A stretch of 64,000 bases of DNA from NCBI GenBank assembly GCA_902702965.1, contig CACRXP010000034.1, positions 1,731,909 through 1,795,908 on the forward strand. Direction: 5' to 3'. Source of the DNA: Spirometra erinaceieuropaei (lineage: Eukaryota; Platyhelminthes; Cestoda; Diphyllobothriidea; Diphyllobothriidae). The notes under the pieces were generated by a model, which was given only the letters and a program-made list of their open reading frames with translations, did not search any database and was not told where the DNA came from. Of the stretch, positions 33,985-45,515 are shown in pieces. The position numbers and the translations under genes are program-made. The number at the start of each line of letters is the position of its first letter. The stretch's first letter is position 1.

Positions 33985-34230
33985 CGCGATTACGTTGGGG
34001 AAACCGGGCGGAAATTACAGAACGGCGACTAGGCTGACCCAAAACTCTCAAGTAGCAGCGCACCTTGAAGAATCTGGGCATACTTTCGATTCCCATGCTA
34101 CCATCTTAGGCAGGGAAACGCAAACAGGACGGCTAGCAATCCAGGCATGGTATTCTAATGCGAATTCCATCCAATAAGCACCTTGGACTTCCTTCATCTT
34201 ACAAAGTCCTGCGTCACCACGTTCATAAAG
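33985..34230 (+). pseudogene. PLE GIY-YIG endonuclease fragment
   Basis: The plus strand reads DYVGETGRKLQ (the YIG motif), then after a shift SQVAAHLEESGHTFDSHATI and LAIQAWYSNANSIQ, then after a second shift NKHLGLPSSYKVLRHH. The order YVGETGR - SQVA.H - H.F - AW.S..NSIN.H - LP is that of the C-terminal endonuclease of Penelope-like elements. At least two frame breaks make it inactive. Confidence 0.8.
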
Positions 34231-34902
34231 CTCAGGACAAGGCGACCACGCAGAACCTAAGTAGGCCATTCAGGGACAGTCCTATGACGAGTTTATTGGG
34301 CGAGGAAGAAAAAGAACGGATAGACCTAACAAAGGTTCAATTACCTCCTCCGACGAAGTGGTGCCTCACAAAGTACGCGGTTGAAACGCCAGCCGACCAT
34401 CCCTGAGAGGCCGAGGCAACAAGAAAAGACTCGATCAGCTTGATGCCGACCAACGCGACATGCCACTTCAGTTCCTGGTCGAGTAAGTGTCCTTTAAGCC
34501 TTGACAATGGAGAGCCAACCAAATTCTTCGAAACCTAAGCATCCAAATAAATCTGTTCCAGCGAGCTCATCTTCTTCCTCAGACCAAATAGCAAACAAGA
34601 TTGCTACGACACGCAAAAACTAAGACGGCGCGCAAGCAGAATGAAACGTCCCGTAACCACTCTTTTTTGGTGTAATTCAGGAAAACGACACAGGCATGGA
34701 AGAGAGGTGCGTCCCTCGTCACATAATCCTTACCCCAAATCAAATTTAGCAGACCCAATCCCTTCAGGCCAGTGGATTAAATTAGGTCACTTCGGAGGTG
34801 CAGGAATTCTCTGCAAAAAAACCTCGAAATCTCCGAAATTTGTGTTTTTTAAATAGGTGTTAAATGCACAAAAATGGTGGGCAGGTAAGGATGGCAAGAC
34901 TG

Positions 34903-35301
34903 TCAGTATAAAAACATAATTGGCCTCTCATTGCCATGGTTCCGGCTCCATGCTGAGGCATCCCTGGAAGAGGAAGGCCATGAAACAACATTAGAGAATG
35001 TCACACCAGCATGAATAAATAAACCGCAAAACATGCATTCATATATCTGATATTCGGTTGTCACAGGTGGTTTTTGTGATAATGAAGGAGATTTACCCTG
35101 AAAATCAACTCCGGTATTTGCAAAATGACCTAATGGTGTTATTGCGTTCGAAGTTTTTAAGAAACAATGCCGCACCACTCCCAGAGACTGTTTTTTTAGA
35201 ACAGGCTTCCGTGCGTGCCAAGAGGAAGAACCACAAGCCCTGGTCTTTATTGACGTGACAAATTTTGGAATCAAAATGTTCACTTGAGCTTTATACAGCA
35301 A
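34903..35301 (-). other. Unassigned open frame
   Basis: 132 codons on the minus strand, with no recognisable motif or splice signals. Its opposite strand is also partly open. I would not call it a gene. Confidence 0.15.
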
Positions 35302-35846
35302 ACCAATGTGCGATTGCCGCTAGTTATGCAAATAAGCCAGCTAAAACCACTCTAATCACTCTTTTTCTCGAAAGTAACAGGACGGTATACTTTGACGCGA
35401 AAATGAGTGGCAAGCACGCAAATATCAGTCCGGGGAGATGCCAAATTAACGATGAGGCATGAGAAGGGCATCAACAGAACCGTCGGACAACACTTATCTA
35501 TGATTGCAAATGCAAAGGCGAGAGCAAAAAGCAGGCTGGCTACATGAGCTACTGACCTGCCTTATGAAAGAAGAGGCATTTGTTGTGACTGAAACATCCA
35601 AATGAAGTGTCATCCTGCTCGCATGGCAGAGTTGTGCAATTTGTAAGACATCCAAAACTACTCGCTAGGAGTTGTGTGCAAGCGCCATCATTATGCCCGT
35701 CGCTTTGTTTGCTTCGAGAATGAAATGCCCCAAGGTCACTTAATTTCTCCGAAAAGCCGCTGTTGCACAGCAACCCTCAACTATTTGGTCCCAAATTGGC
35801 CGACCGTCCGCCATTCGGTCGACTGTGGCTCGGACAGCACGGTTCT

Positions 35847-35877
35847 CTCTTCTCGCTCTCTCCCTCTCTCTCTCTGA
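35847..35877 (+). repeat. CT microsatellite
   Basis: Imperfect TCTCGCTCTCTCCCTCTCTC run ending CTCTGAC. Confidence 0.85.
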
Positions 35878-36124
35878 CATTCGTAAACGATTGCTTCGGT
35901 TATAACCACAGTAAAGGCCGCCACATGAGCAATAAAATTCCATCGATCGGAAGAGGTTGACTCTAATAGCAGCCAGCCTCCCCACCTGCGATCAGGGCAT
36001 AATCCTCATCCTACTCAGACCGGAGTCCAATGAAAAACCTAACCGCCCTATTTAAATGGGCCGTGAAAGGGCAAGAAAGACTTCTTCGATACAAAACACC
36101 CACAGCAGACATGCCATCGCAGGA

Positions 36125-37055
36125 AACGTTAACCGAAATTTCGAAATGCGTTCCCGACTATACAGGATTACTCCAGTAGGGTTGCAATATTAATCTCCGC
36201 ACAGCAATTTCACAAAATAATTCAGGCACATCAAAATGTCGGCTTTCGACCGAGCTTCTTGTCGACCGCTTGCTTAAAATACGCTTTGTCAAAAAATGGT
36301 TGTGTAAGCGGCTTGACTTTCCTCCATTTATTTTCGATGGCCTTATACATTTCTAATATACTTAATAAAAAAATATGCGCGGAAATATTCCTTCCCTTAG
36401 TCATTTGACAGGAGATTACGTCTTGTTCAAACTTTACACTTGAAGAAAGAGTGTCTTGCGGATTAAAAGGGTCTTTAAATATGAGATTTTTCATTAACGT
36501 GAGATGTCCAATCACATTAGTACATCTATTAATGCTGCTTATAAAGTGGACAACGTTGTCAACGTTCATTGCAAAATTTTGTGAGCCTTATATGTTCTTT
36601 TTAATAGTGCGTAGAAGTGTATGAATTCCCCAGCAGAAAAACTGCGCGGCTTGTAGTCTGGAAACCCTAAATGTAAGTGATCGAAGCCGTCGGTTTCAAA
36701 ATTATTCGGGAAATGTGAAACTTTCTTTAAAACCGGAAGATTCTCTTTCTTCAAGTACAAGAATTTGAAGATGTAATTTGCTACCAAAGAAGTAAACGGA
36801 AGAATATTTTTTGCATTTTTTCTGTAAAAGCATCGAAATCCTATCGTGAAAAATCATGCTGCTCAAGTAGTCATCTTTTACAAAATGCAGTTTACACAAG
36901 CGGTCGAGAGCCAGCACCCTTATGTGACTGGAATATCTTGACATTATGCGACAAGATAGTTAACGTGGCAATCCTATTAAAGTAATCTTTTCGAACTGTA
37001 AACAAATTTTCGGATTTCAGTCAGCATTTCATGAGATAGCATATCTACTGTAACC
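36125..37055. mobile_element. Long-TIR element, copy 2
   Basis: The left arm begins GAAATTTCGAAATGCGTT; the right arm ends ...TCAGTCAGCATTTCATGAGA, the inverse of the family terminus. Total about 930 bp, with a unique middle near 36480-36710 that resembles the middles of the 47-kb and 52-kb copies. Short open frames inside are incidental. Confidence 0.7.
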
Positions 37056-38480
37056 TCGTGCTCAGCAATTACAAGACTTCGTCGTATCAGGCAGGCCCAA
37101 CGTAAATAGGAGCTCCCAAAACATCAATTTTAACCATTTTCATTTTTTATTATTCATTATAAATTACGTTCCCCTCATCATGGACTAACCTCGTGGCTGG
37201 AAATCAACGCGACAACTCGTATACCTGTAAGCAGGCTACAGGATAACGGTAGTACGACGGCGGTAATATTGCCGGTCCTTCCATTAAGTCCGCACCAGCT
37301 GCTGCCTGGCACAATTATGGCACTTTGAATTAGTCCGCCGGTGAGATGAGCAGAGAAGTCCGCCCTCTACTCCAGGGATTAGAGCAAGGCAAAGACGCAA
37401 CCACTGTCGGACAGCTTCTCTGGGTAACAGGCTGCTTGGACGACTGAATGACTTCGCTTCGCGTTCTCTGGTTGGAACTTGCCAGGACAAATGGCGATGA
37501 GGGAAGAGACCGCTGTCTGCTCAAGAACAACAATACCCTTCAGATCCACACTGAGAACTACCTCATTTTGGTCTCCAGGTCGATCTTGCGCCGATCGCAG
37601 AAGGTTCTATGTCAGTTACGAGCTTACCATGCATCTATTTCACAATTCTATCCTGACCTACACAAGGACGAATCGTCCGTATCATATCCGACAATCAGAA
37701 CAGATGAAGGGACATTTCACCCACAATCTAATGCTCGTCTGACAATTTTTGACGCCATGTATTGCAGTTGGTGACGGCTAGGGGGACTTCGCCGTCTACT
37801 CTGACCGTACTCCACATGCCGAACGAAAACCTTTACCGCCTGGGACTACTCTATTCCAGCTTGTTTCGCCTGCCCCAGACAAACCTTGCGCTACGACGAT
37901 AAATTTGACCGTAACGCCATCAATGAGGTCGAAGTCGTCAACGCGCGGACGGTGATAAACTCTAACTTCAGGGTGGCTTGTCAGCGCACCCCGCACTAGA
38001 ATTGCAGGCAAGGTGACAGAGTTCTGATGGGCTGACGCAGAAGACGCTAATCAGAGAGTCCTGACAGATGGGGGCAAATGCAATGTTAAGACAAGAGGTA
38101 CTGAACTACTGACAGCAGTGAATCGAACCCTGACGATCTAAACAACCATGCATGTCGAAAGTCGTCCGGTATAATAGAAAACGGTCGGTGAGGACGGCGA
38201 AGAGGCTAGCGGTAATGGAAGCCATGGCAGTTCTCTAACGGCGGTCTGTGGCATTTTCTTAAACTCGGCACAAAGACACCAGCACTCCGACCAGAGGGCA
38301 TAGCGTCTGTGCGTTCATCTGAAAGCAGGTGGTTAGGTTGCACCAACGGCCCAGGGGGAAGTCGATAGCTGGGACCCATCTGGGAGATCAAAACTGCGCC
38401 TTCGTTGAGACGGCTCATGCGCGCCCTCCCTTCCTGCGTCTAGCCACCCATACTTGATCAAAGGGGGACGCTCACAAAGA
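37056..38480. other. No supported gene
   Basis: GC content rises after 37.2 kb and overlapping frames appear on both strands. A box-B-like sequence on the minus strand (CAGGGTTCGATTCAC, about 38110-38124) has no box A partner. Confidence 0.45.
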
Positions 38481-38489
38481 ACGTTTCGT

Positions 38490-38670
38490 GTCTGCCTCAA
38501 AGTCCAGACCATACAGGTAATTCACTGTACCACACAGCCCTCAGTCGAGCGAACTCGAGCAAAGTGCACAGAGAGGTGGAGCTAGCAGCAAAGGAAGCCC
38601 CTGTCTGCCTTGAGGCTCAGACCACACACAGGCGTAATGCTGTGGCGCACAACCCTCAAACGCCCCATTC
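38490..38670. repeat. Imperfect tandem duplication, about 118-bp period
   Basis: The block TCTGCCTCAAAGTCCAGACC...CACAGCCCTCA at about 38490-38550 recurs as TCTGCCTTGAGGCTCAGACC...CACAACCCTCA at about 38608-38668. Confidence 0.55.
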
Positions 38671-38992
38671 TGCTCCATCGGCACGCAGTCCGGTGTGGGA
38701 CCGGAAGCAAATGGCCGTGAGCAATCGCGTGTGGTGCGGTCAAAGGTCCGCCTCTGTTGCCTGGCCACCTCTCACTTTTGCTTTGGTCCGGTAAGGTCGA
38801 TGAAACCGTGCGCTAGTAAGACATAGGAGACGAGAAACTCAAAAGTGGTTAAAGTCTACGTAGCCGCGTTTAAGTGCAGACCAAATAGTGCTAATTACGA
38901 ACTAGGGTCCCCCAGTTTCAGGGCAGACAGCTCATGCGAGTCCCGAAACAAAGACCGTTCCAGTTTCCCTAGGTGAACAATAGGAAAAAACG

Positions 38993-39206
38993 TCATGCAT
39001 AGAGCGTTCTGAAGACTGTGGCAGAATTATGTTCAGGTTTGGGGGGACGAGGAGGCGGGGGGAGATAGTCTCTCGTGTTAGAAGATAAGTAAGTTATCTC
39101 GAAGGCCCTATGCCAGAAAGGACGACGGGTGAAAGAAGAGATAATGCCGGCAGGATTGAGTAGGCTCCGATTATTTGCACTATCAGTTGCGTATAGTTCA
39201 GTAGGA
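38993..39206 (-). CDS. Candidate C-terminal exon of the tyrosine-kinase gene
   Basis: Acceptor (cctatttcccgaatag) before 39206; open for 70 codons to a TGA at 38993. It reads PTELYATDSANNRSLLNPAG and ends with a proline-rich YLPPPPRPPKPEHNSA, a typical SH3-ligand type sequence. A short candidate exon (39321-39383, RVYVGPPANFQRNLFCMARA) lies just upstream with acceptor ...cacactatcag and donor GTTACC. Assignment to the kinase gene rests on strand, order and distance. Confidence 0.4.
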
Positions 39207-39772
39207 CTATTCGGGAAATAGGTTGACAAATATAAGCAGATTGTATGTCGTAATCATTAAGACCGCTTCTGCACTTTTCTCTCCTAGGTCAGAGACCAGG
39301 AAAACAACTCTGGGGGTAACCTGCGCTCTAGCCATACAAAAGAGGTTTCTTTGGAAGTTGGCTGGTGGACCTACATAGACACGCTGATAGTGTGGGAACG
39401 TTAGCATATCAGCGAGATCGTATTGAAGATTTCAAACAGTAGTTTGCACGGTGACAAGCGTCTGAGATACGCAAGGCAAAGCGCAGGTTTTGACACCTTA
39501 CATAATTTGGTGTTAGCTAATTGGCCGAAATTGAGCTCGCCCTCTTAGTACTCGCCTACTGACGTCACTCGTTAGCGCAGAAACGTACTAGAGACATGCC
39601 TTGCTTAATGTCCGAGGACCTAAATGGGCGAAATTGGAGTAACTCATTTGGAACAGACCTGTTCAGGCAGCGGCACAAGATCGACGAAACACGCGTGTCT
39701 GGACTTTTAACTAATACCTGTCTACTCATTACGGAAAATAATAAAACAAGTAGACATGCTTGTCCTACGGGG

Positions 39773-39843
39773 TTAGACGTAATCATCAACAGTCTGAAAG
39801 CATTCTTCATCAGCTGGCAAAGGCAACATGTGCTCCAAGAAGT
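39773..39843 (-). CDS. Candidate short exon with stop
   Basis: Acceptor (catctcacatgtgactag) before 39843; reads DFLEHMLPLPADEECFQTVD then DYV and TAA at 39773. It is acidic, and in the right place to follow the kinase exons, but incompatible with the 38993-39206 exon in one transcript unless alternatively spliced. Low support. Confidence 0.25.
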
Positions 39844-40486
39844 CTAGTCACATGTGAGATGCGGTGTCAAGACAAGTGGTAGTGGGGGTTTTAGGGGTGA
39901 GGCATCACGCGCGTAGGATGGAAGGTGAAATCCGAGAAAGCGCAGAAAATAAATGAATTCCGGCCGTGAAACTTAAGGTACGCTGCTGTAGAGCAACGGA
40001 AAGTTAGAGTGATAATCAAACAAAACAAACAAAAGTGGTTTTGAAGAAGCGGGGTTTAAAAAAGCCGCCGATATTCAGTTTACATCCAGTCAGGCAGTCA
40101 AGGCGAATCCGGCTAATAGGAACGACAAGAGATAAGTGATGTTTCCACTCCCACTGGTTTTTAGTGCACGCGTTTGAGTTGTCAATGAACGACAGCGAAT
40201 GCAAATCAAACAATCTCAGAAACCAGCGAGACGCCGGAGCAAAGTAAATATTAACAGATACCGTTGTACGTTATTAAAGATACCTGGTGAAAAGTGTAGA
40301 AAGATGTTTAAAAGGTAAATTAATGGAACCATAGGCTGCGTAGGGATAACTGGTCCGGCATATATGTAGATGAATAGCTGAGGTAGTGCGCATTTCGAAG
40401 TAATATGATAAAGATATTGAAAAACAAATAATAGGCGAAGACTGCAGTGTAAACAGTAAATATATATCGAGCGAAGTGTGGGCTGG

Positions 40487-40790
40487 GAAGTGCAGAGCAG
40501 TGTCTGAGCTCGCCTCGGTACACGGAAGGAGCCGGGATGGTATGATCGCTCCTCGACTCCCTGAACTAAGTTTAAGTCAAATAAATACGCAGTGCAAGAT
40601 AGAATCCGCATTCGCCTTGATACCGGTAGGAAACCGAAGTGTTACGATCGCTTCTCCATTATGTGAACTAGGGTCAAGGGAGTGTGGGCTGAGTGCGGGG
40701 AAGTGTCTGCACTGGCCGCCTGACATGGAACGGCCAAAAAATAACTATGCGTACCGAAACAAGTACAGTAGAAAGTCTGTGTCGGAAAGT
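40487..40790 (+). repeat. Degenerate tandem repeat, about 101-104 bp
   Basis: Three diverged units begin near 40487, 40588 and 40691, with GAAGTGCAGAGCAG, GCAGTGCAAGATAG and GAGTGCGGGGAAG in register. ATCGCT(C/T)CTC and GTGTGGGCTG blocks recur at the same spacing. Confidence 0.45.
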
Positions 40791-40927
40791 CCTCTTAGGG
40801 TCCTACAACCTACTACAACCCACGTGTGTTTAGATCGAAACGTTGTCTGTAAAAGACAGTGGACGGAGGCGCGTGAGTCAGCAAGGGTCATCGAACGAAT
40901 AACTTGAGCAAACAACATGGTACGTAC

Positions 40928-41035
40928 CTTTTCTTCCGGTGAGTCGTCATAAGACTGGGCTAGACCGAAGTCGCAGAGCTTCGCGGTGAAATCGCCGGCG
41001 AGAAGGACATTTCTAGCGGTCAGATCACCGTGAAC
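40928..41035 (-). CDS. Tyrosine-kinase catalytic-loop and DFG exon
   Basis: It reads VHGDLTARNVLLAGDFTAKL, then CDFGLAQSYDDSPEEK, ending at a clean GTACGT donor (after 40928). HGDLTARN is the catalytic loop, with proton-acceptor D and the arginine-asparagine spacing of tyrosine kinases (R replaced by G in HRD, which some receptor kinases tolerate). DFG is the magnesium-binding motif, so the key residues are present. A 5' splice acceptor is not evident: the sequence before GTTCAC is ...tttttgttcacct, and the nearest AG in frame would add about 11 residues. The upstream exon is 42545-42733. Confidence 0.85.
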
Positions 41036-41352
41036 AGGTGAACAAAAATGGGCGTCAACCAAACATGTCTGTCTCCCCGAAACTCTGGTTCCCGACGTCT
41101 GTGACGCGAGTTGCAAAAAAGCCGTGGCAACAAAAACTGCAGAATCTAGTAAAAATCAAGGTCTTAGTTGTAAGAAACAGGTCCCATCGTTCGTGGTATA
41201 TTGGTGAAAGCAGACAGTTACGAAGAGGCACCCTCAAAAGACCGGCCAGGATAAAATATACACCACACAGCGGTAGGGGGGTGCTCATCGATCACGTTAC
41301 GGGAGTCACACGTCCCGTTGTATCTCAGGGCTCTCTCTTGAGCCCCCTAGTA

Positions 41353-41425
41353 GCCACACAACGGCGCGTAATATAGGCAGAATAACAGTACCGACAAAGG
41401 CAAGGGAGATTAATTAGGCTATTTC
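41353..41425 (-). repeat. Second SINE family, tail fragment
   Basis: Shares GGCGC.TA.TATAGGCAGAAT, CAGTACCGA and CAAGGG with 63260-63330 in the same order. No tRNA-like head is present here. Confidence 0.5.
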
Positions 41426-42544
41426 TAACTAATTAGCCGTCGTCAGCCAGCCATACCCAACTCTGAGCTAGTACCTTTGCTATATCAGTATATTCAGAAT
41501 TTAGTCATGTCGTAATTTGTTTAAAGTGTTCAGTGTTATATGTCACTTTGTCCGTCTACCCAAGCGTTTGCGAATTCGTTTAACATTTCTAATTTAAATT
41601 GCCTTTTGCTTATCGAGAGACCAAAGAAAAGGGGGGCGTCCGGTTGACGAAAGAGAGCGTTTCTGGCATTTTCCTTAAATTTGAGCTTGTTTGTGCCTCA
41701 TTACTGACTTCACATTGCCTTGCCCGTCGAAAATGAAAACAATTTTGGAGCTGGCGGTGAAAAGTAATGCTTACACGTGAGTATCAGAGGAAAGAATGAT
41801 CATGTTCCAACAAGCAGGCAACATCTCGAACCGAGCCTTATCTTTATCTCCTCAAGAGGTTGACGTGTGTGTGGCGGGATATGGATGGAGATATCTATTA
41901 TGAATTGCTTGAAAGGGACCAGACCATTATGCAGTTTTACGGCCAGAAGCATCGCCGCCTAGATAAACGAATTTAGCAAAAACGCTCAAATCGTCAAAAT
42001 GGTGACACTTTGAAGCATGAAAACGCTAGGTTTCCTGTCGCAAAATTCACTAAAATGTCATTGAAGATCTTGGTTGGGAGGTTCTTTCACATCCGTCATA
42101 TTCACCAGACCCTGCTCTATCGGATTACTATCTTCTTCGGTCAAGCTAAACAATTTGACTGGAATATCCTTCAATAACGACACGGTTCCCGAAAAAATTG
42201 GACCGATGAATTTACTGCGTCAAATCCCGCGGATTTTTCCAGGCGCAGGATTGGAAAACTGGCTGAACGTTGGGAAGATGTTGCGAACGAAGCGGAATAC
42301 ATAATTGATTAATTCTGTGAACGGTATGAATAATTGAAAAGCGCACCAACTTAAAAAGCAACCCAATAGCCACCATAGGACCGTCTGTGGAGCTCTAAGT
42401 CAAACCCCAAAGTAAAACTGAGCCAACAGGTCCGGTAACCCGATCAGTGAATACACTTCTGGCATAGTAAACAAAGCCGGTATGTCTACGTCTTATTTAC
42501 TTGCTGGAAGACAAAGGGGATTATTATAAGGCCAGTCTACATAC
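41426..42544. other. Intron of the kinase gene; nothing recognised
   Basis: AT-rich between two kinase exons, without a supported feature. Confidence 0.6.
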
Positions 42545-42733
42545 TCGAAGAGACGTCAGGTGAGCCATAGCGTTGGCAATGTCCACGGCGATTGAGAAAA
42601 GGTCCGCCCGGAAGAGACGCCCAACGAGACCATAGTGGATTAGAGAGATGGTGCTGCTTGACACAGACGATCCGACATCCGCTAGCTTGGAACGTACGTA
42701 ATCCAGCACAATCAAAAGGCAGTCCTTCGAATC
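42545..42733 (-). CDS. Tyrosine-kinase hinge/alphaE exon
   Basis: Acceptor (gtgtgtttgcttctag) before 42733, donor GTATGT after 42545; 189 bp, phase 0 at both ends. It reads DSKDCLLIVLDYVRSKLADV (strand beta5 and hinge), a 25-residue insert, then LFSIAVDIANAMAHLTSLR (helix alphaE), which leads to the catalytic loop in the next exon. The insert between hinge and alphaE suggests a small kinase insert. The beta4-beta5 spacing to the 43423-43504 exon is right, although the phase differs by one base. Confidence 0.8.
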
Positions 42734-43422
42734 CTAGAAGCAAACACACTGTATGAGATCTGTGCTTCCGCAATAAATGGTTACAAATCCCCAATAAACT
42801 GGTGCTTATCCCCTTCAACTGTCATCTGCTACAGGAGGAGGGAATCAAATTTCAAAGAGGTCTGAACGTCCATCCTAAGAGGCTCAGAGAAAGGTTCTAA
42901 TGGCTTCTTCCTAATTTGATCCTAAATAGCCGAATATCCTAGTATTATACGGCTAGGTCTGGTCTTAAGATGACCTGACATGGGGGAGGGACCGAACGCC
43001 AACGCGCTCGGTTTCCAGCGCAGTTGCCTTTAATGGAGCTGCTTAGCGCTGCAGATTGTTTCAGGGCTGGGGGAGTTTATTATCTGCGGTGCGGGTGGGG
43101 AGGTCTCGGCGTTGAGGCCTGCCTGAGGATTCGGCCCCCATTGCTGATGTTGCCGTTTGGAGAGGAAATGCTCGCCCCGGAATTGGCCTGAATACCAAGC
43201 ACGTGGAAATGCTCCCAGCAATGTGGTGAACAGCTAAACTGCACGAACCCTTCCTCGAAATAGCCCAAATCGCGCGCAGAGCACCACTCCTCGTCATGTC
43301 TAACGCACTATTAGGGTGATAGAGGACTAGTCAAGCGCTATGACAGGAATAGGAAAGCTAGGCGACACAAGTACACCACACATTAGAGTGCAAATGAAAG
43401 AAGGGAAAGCGTGAGGACTCAC

Positions 43423-43504
43423 CGCTCTGCTTGACCATCCCCAGCATCCGAACAATATGTGAATGGTGGCGTACGCGGTTCAACAGGACGGCCTCATTGG
43501 CAAA
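43423..43504 (-). CDS. Tyrosine-kinase alphaC exon
   Basis: Acceptor (ctaaaatctggatcag) before 43504, donor GTGAGT after 43423. It reads FANEAVLLNRVRHHSHIVRM then LGMVKQS: helix alphaC with the conserved glutamate, then strand beta4. The exon ends in phase 1 while the next kinase exon starts in phase 0, implying a tiny missing exon or a one-base error. The glycine loop and VAxK exon upstream were not found. Confidence 0.75.
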
Positions 43505-43942
43505 CTGATCCAGATTTTAGGTGAAGAAGGTGCGCCCTAAAACAACAATAAACAGGCGGAAGAAATAGCAGCTAAGGACGAAACGCTGGATGAGGGGGGG
43601 AATACGTGACACGTCTACATGCCAGACCCGCACAAGAGCATTGTGAAGGGTCATAAAACCCATTTACTTGATGCATCACGCTGGTCTTCCGGGGAGTGGG
43701 TTATTTGTTTCCAATTCAAAGCATTCAGTGTCCTTATCGAAGTGAACAAATGCAAATAACAGAAAATGACTCCGGACATACTGAACAGGGGATCAAAATC
43801 AAGACACATATAATTAGGCAAGAAGATAGTATGTAGGCCCTTGGGGAGACCTACTTAGCTATACACCTAACGACAATCATACCCATGCCTTTATTGGGAA
43901 ACCTCTTACCCGTAAATATTTAAGGAATATTTGAACTTGAAC

Positions 43943-43992
43943 GTAACCTTAAAACAAGTCCTAAAACCCTAACCCTAGCCTAAACCCCAAAT
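43943..43992 (+). repeat. Degenerate telomere-like repeat, left
   Basis: Contains CTAAAACCCTAACCCTAGCC and AACGTAACC, variants of CCCTAA (flatworm telomere TTAGGG on the other strand). Only two exact units. Confidence 0.5.
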
Positions 43993-44414
43993 TCGAACCA
44001 GTTACAACACACCGCGTCAAAAGTAGGCAAACAACATCAGGTGTCAAAGTACAGAGAAAAGCACACAACACCTACTGCCTCAGTACACGCTGCCTTTGCA
44101 CGTCGACATCTGACATTCTTTATTCAGTCGCCCTAAGATACGCAATAGTCTAGAAATCCTACCTGATTTGGACAAATCAGGATCCAAAAATGTCATTGTG
44201 CATACTTCCCATGTTATTATCGCGACAAGCAGAGTCTTTGCCTAAAAGGTGGCCAGCTAAGTAGGTAACTCGGTCCTCGTGGTCAGCAGTCTGTGTATGC
44301 GGCGTGACTGACCGAAAGATTGGGAGTCAGACTCAATGACTTATTTTTCCGGACGGTCTCCAATGGCACCATCACAAACGTAAGATCCGTGTTGTCTCCG
44401 TATTTTTCGAAAAC

Positions 44415-44448
44415 CTGATGATGGATTCGAGGCGTAATTCAAAACTTC
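44415..44448 (+). ncRNA. Hammerhead-like motif, plus strand
   Basis: Perfect 5' core CTGATGA, then stem II TGGATTC-GAGGC-GTAATTC (imperfect), then AAAACTTC in place of GAAAC-GTC. The 3' flank AGGCTAATAAAGCTCTTG matches the flank of the 44815-44853 and 46047-46083 motifs. The G-to-A change in GAAA should abolish activity. Confidence 0.5.
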
Positions 44449-44814
44449 AGGCTAATAAAGCTCTTGTCCCAGCGATCGTGTATCCTTCCTTAAACCTGGT
44501 CGCGTTTTGGCACGTGTGGACGGACTGTTTAACTGTCATTTATTAGTCCGACATTTCGTCTCGGCATTGTCTTGGCATCGGGGCATGATTGGGGTGGGAG
44601 TTGAGAGTGCGGTAGATGCTGCGCAAGTCTGTCTCACTATAAACTTCCGCACGAGCAAAGTACTGGTTGCTGCATCCACATCGTGGGGTACATGGCGGAC
44701 GTCGTCAATTGCGACGGCTGTACTCTTACTTCCGGAGCTGTCCTAAGGAAAAAAACTAGCTTTGGGGGAGATTCAGAAGACGAAGATGCGATCACTGGAA
44801 GAATAAACTTATTG

Positions 44815-44853
44815 GCCTGACGTTTCGGATTCTCATTCGAATACATCATCAAA
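44815..44853 (-). ncRNA. Hammerhead-like motif 3' of PLE endonuclease
   Basis: The minus strand reads TTGATGA, stem II GTATTC-GAAT-GAGAATCC, then GAAACGTC, with helix III only two pairs long (AC/GT) as in the minimal hammerheads reported for Penelope-like elements. The first core base is T instead of C, which should inactivate it. It lies about 230 bp 3' of the GIY-YIG frame on the same strand. Confidence 0.65.
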
Positions 44854-45078
44854 GAAATTCGCAAATAAATGTGATGGTGGCACAAGGCGTGCAGTATTTA
44901 TAGCACGTGGCTGCCTTGGGACCGTATGCGCACTGCAATTAACAGTTCTCGTAATCACCGCTGGGGTCGTAATCGATGAGGTGGTGGCTTGTCAGTCCGA
45001 GTCCGAGTCGTTAACGGCCGTGATTTCGTCATCCCTCTGGGTGCTGGTGTGACGATTGCTCTGCGAATTGGCTCACTC

Positions 45079-45515
45079 TCACTGTGATAATGGCTCACCC
45101 GCGCCCTCCCCACGTGACTGATTTCCCTGCCCAAGGAAAATCTCAGCACGGAGGTCATTGTGCTTGTTGATGGATTGTGGGCCTGAGAACCATGACTCAA
45201 GCAGCTCGCAGCCCACGCGGTTTTCACCCCTTGCGAGGATTTCGGCCTCTTGAAATTTGAAAATATGGCCGATTCCCGTCGAGTTTACCGCCACCTGAGA
45301 GCTAGCGTCTCCCAGCCTCACTGCTGCTGCGTGCTCGGCAATTCGCGTACGGAGTAATCTCCCAGTTTCTCCGACATAATTGCTTTGTCCGCAACTACAG
45401 CAGATCCGGTAAACGACACCAGACGTTTCCTGCCGTGGCAGCGGGTCTTTAGGCCTCATGACTTGGCGCCTAATGGTTGCTGTTAGGACCTCGGATTCAC
45501 AGTGGTGATCCCCTT
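45079..45515 (-). CDS. PLE GIY-YIG endonuclease (isolated domain)
   Basis: An open frame of 126 codons from an internal ATG (45459), continuous upstream to about 45515. It contains SGVVYRICCSCGQSNYVGET (GIY and YIG motifs with the CxC insert typical of Penelope endonucleases), then GRLLRTRIAEHAAAVRLGD (catalytic arginine region), then the glutamate in LLESWFSGPQSINKHNDL. It is unbroken, unlike the other copies. No RT lies upstream: 45.5-46.0 kb holds only the flanking repeat, so the element is internally deleted. As a protein it would be a stand-alone endonuclease; expression is unsupported. Confidence 0.85.

Noticed and set aside
40216..40611. 131-codon hydrophobic minus-strand frame
   Set aside because: AT-rich composition explains the hydrophobicity; no splice sites or motif, and it overlaps a tandem repeat.
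41230..41380. RT-like VSQGSLLSPL on the plus strand
   Set aside because: No flanking RT motifs; the sequence aligns with the second SINE tail instead.
43030..43297. Kinase-insert exon between the alphaC and hinge exons
   Set aside because: Open in three frames with a possible acceptor, but no frame resembles a kinase, and the hinge sequence follows directly from the alphaC exon.
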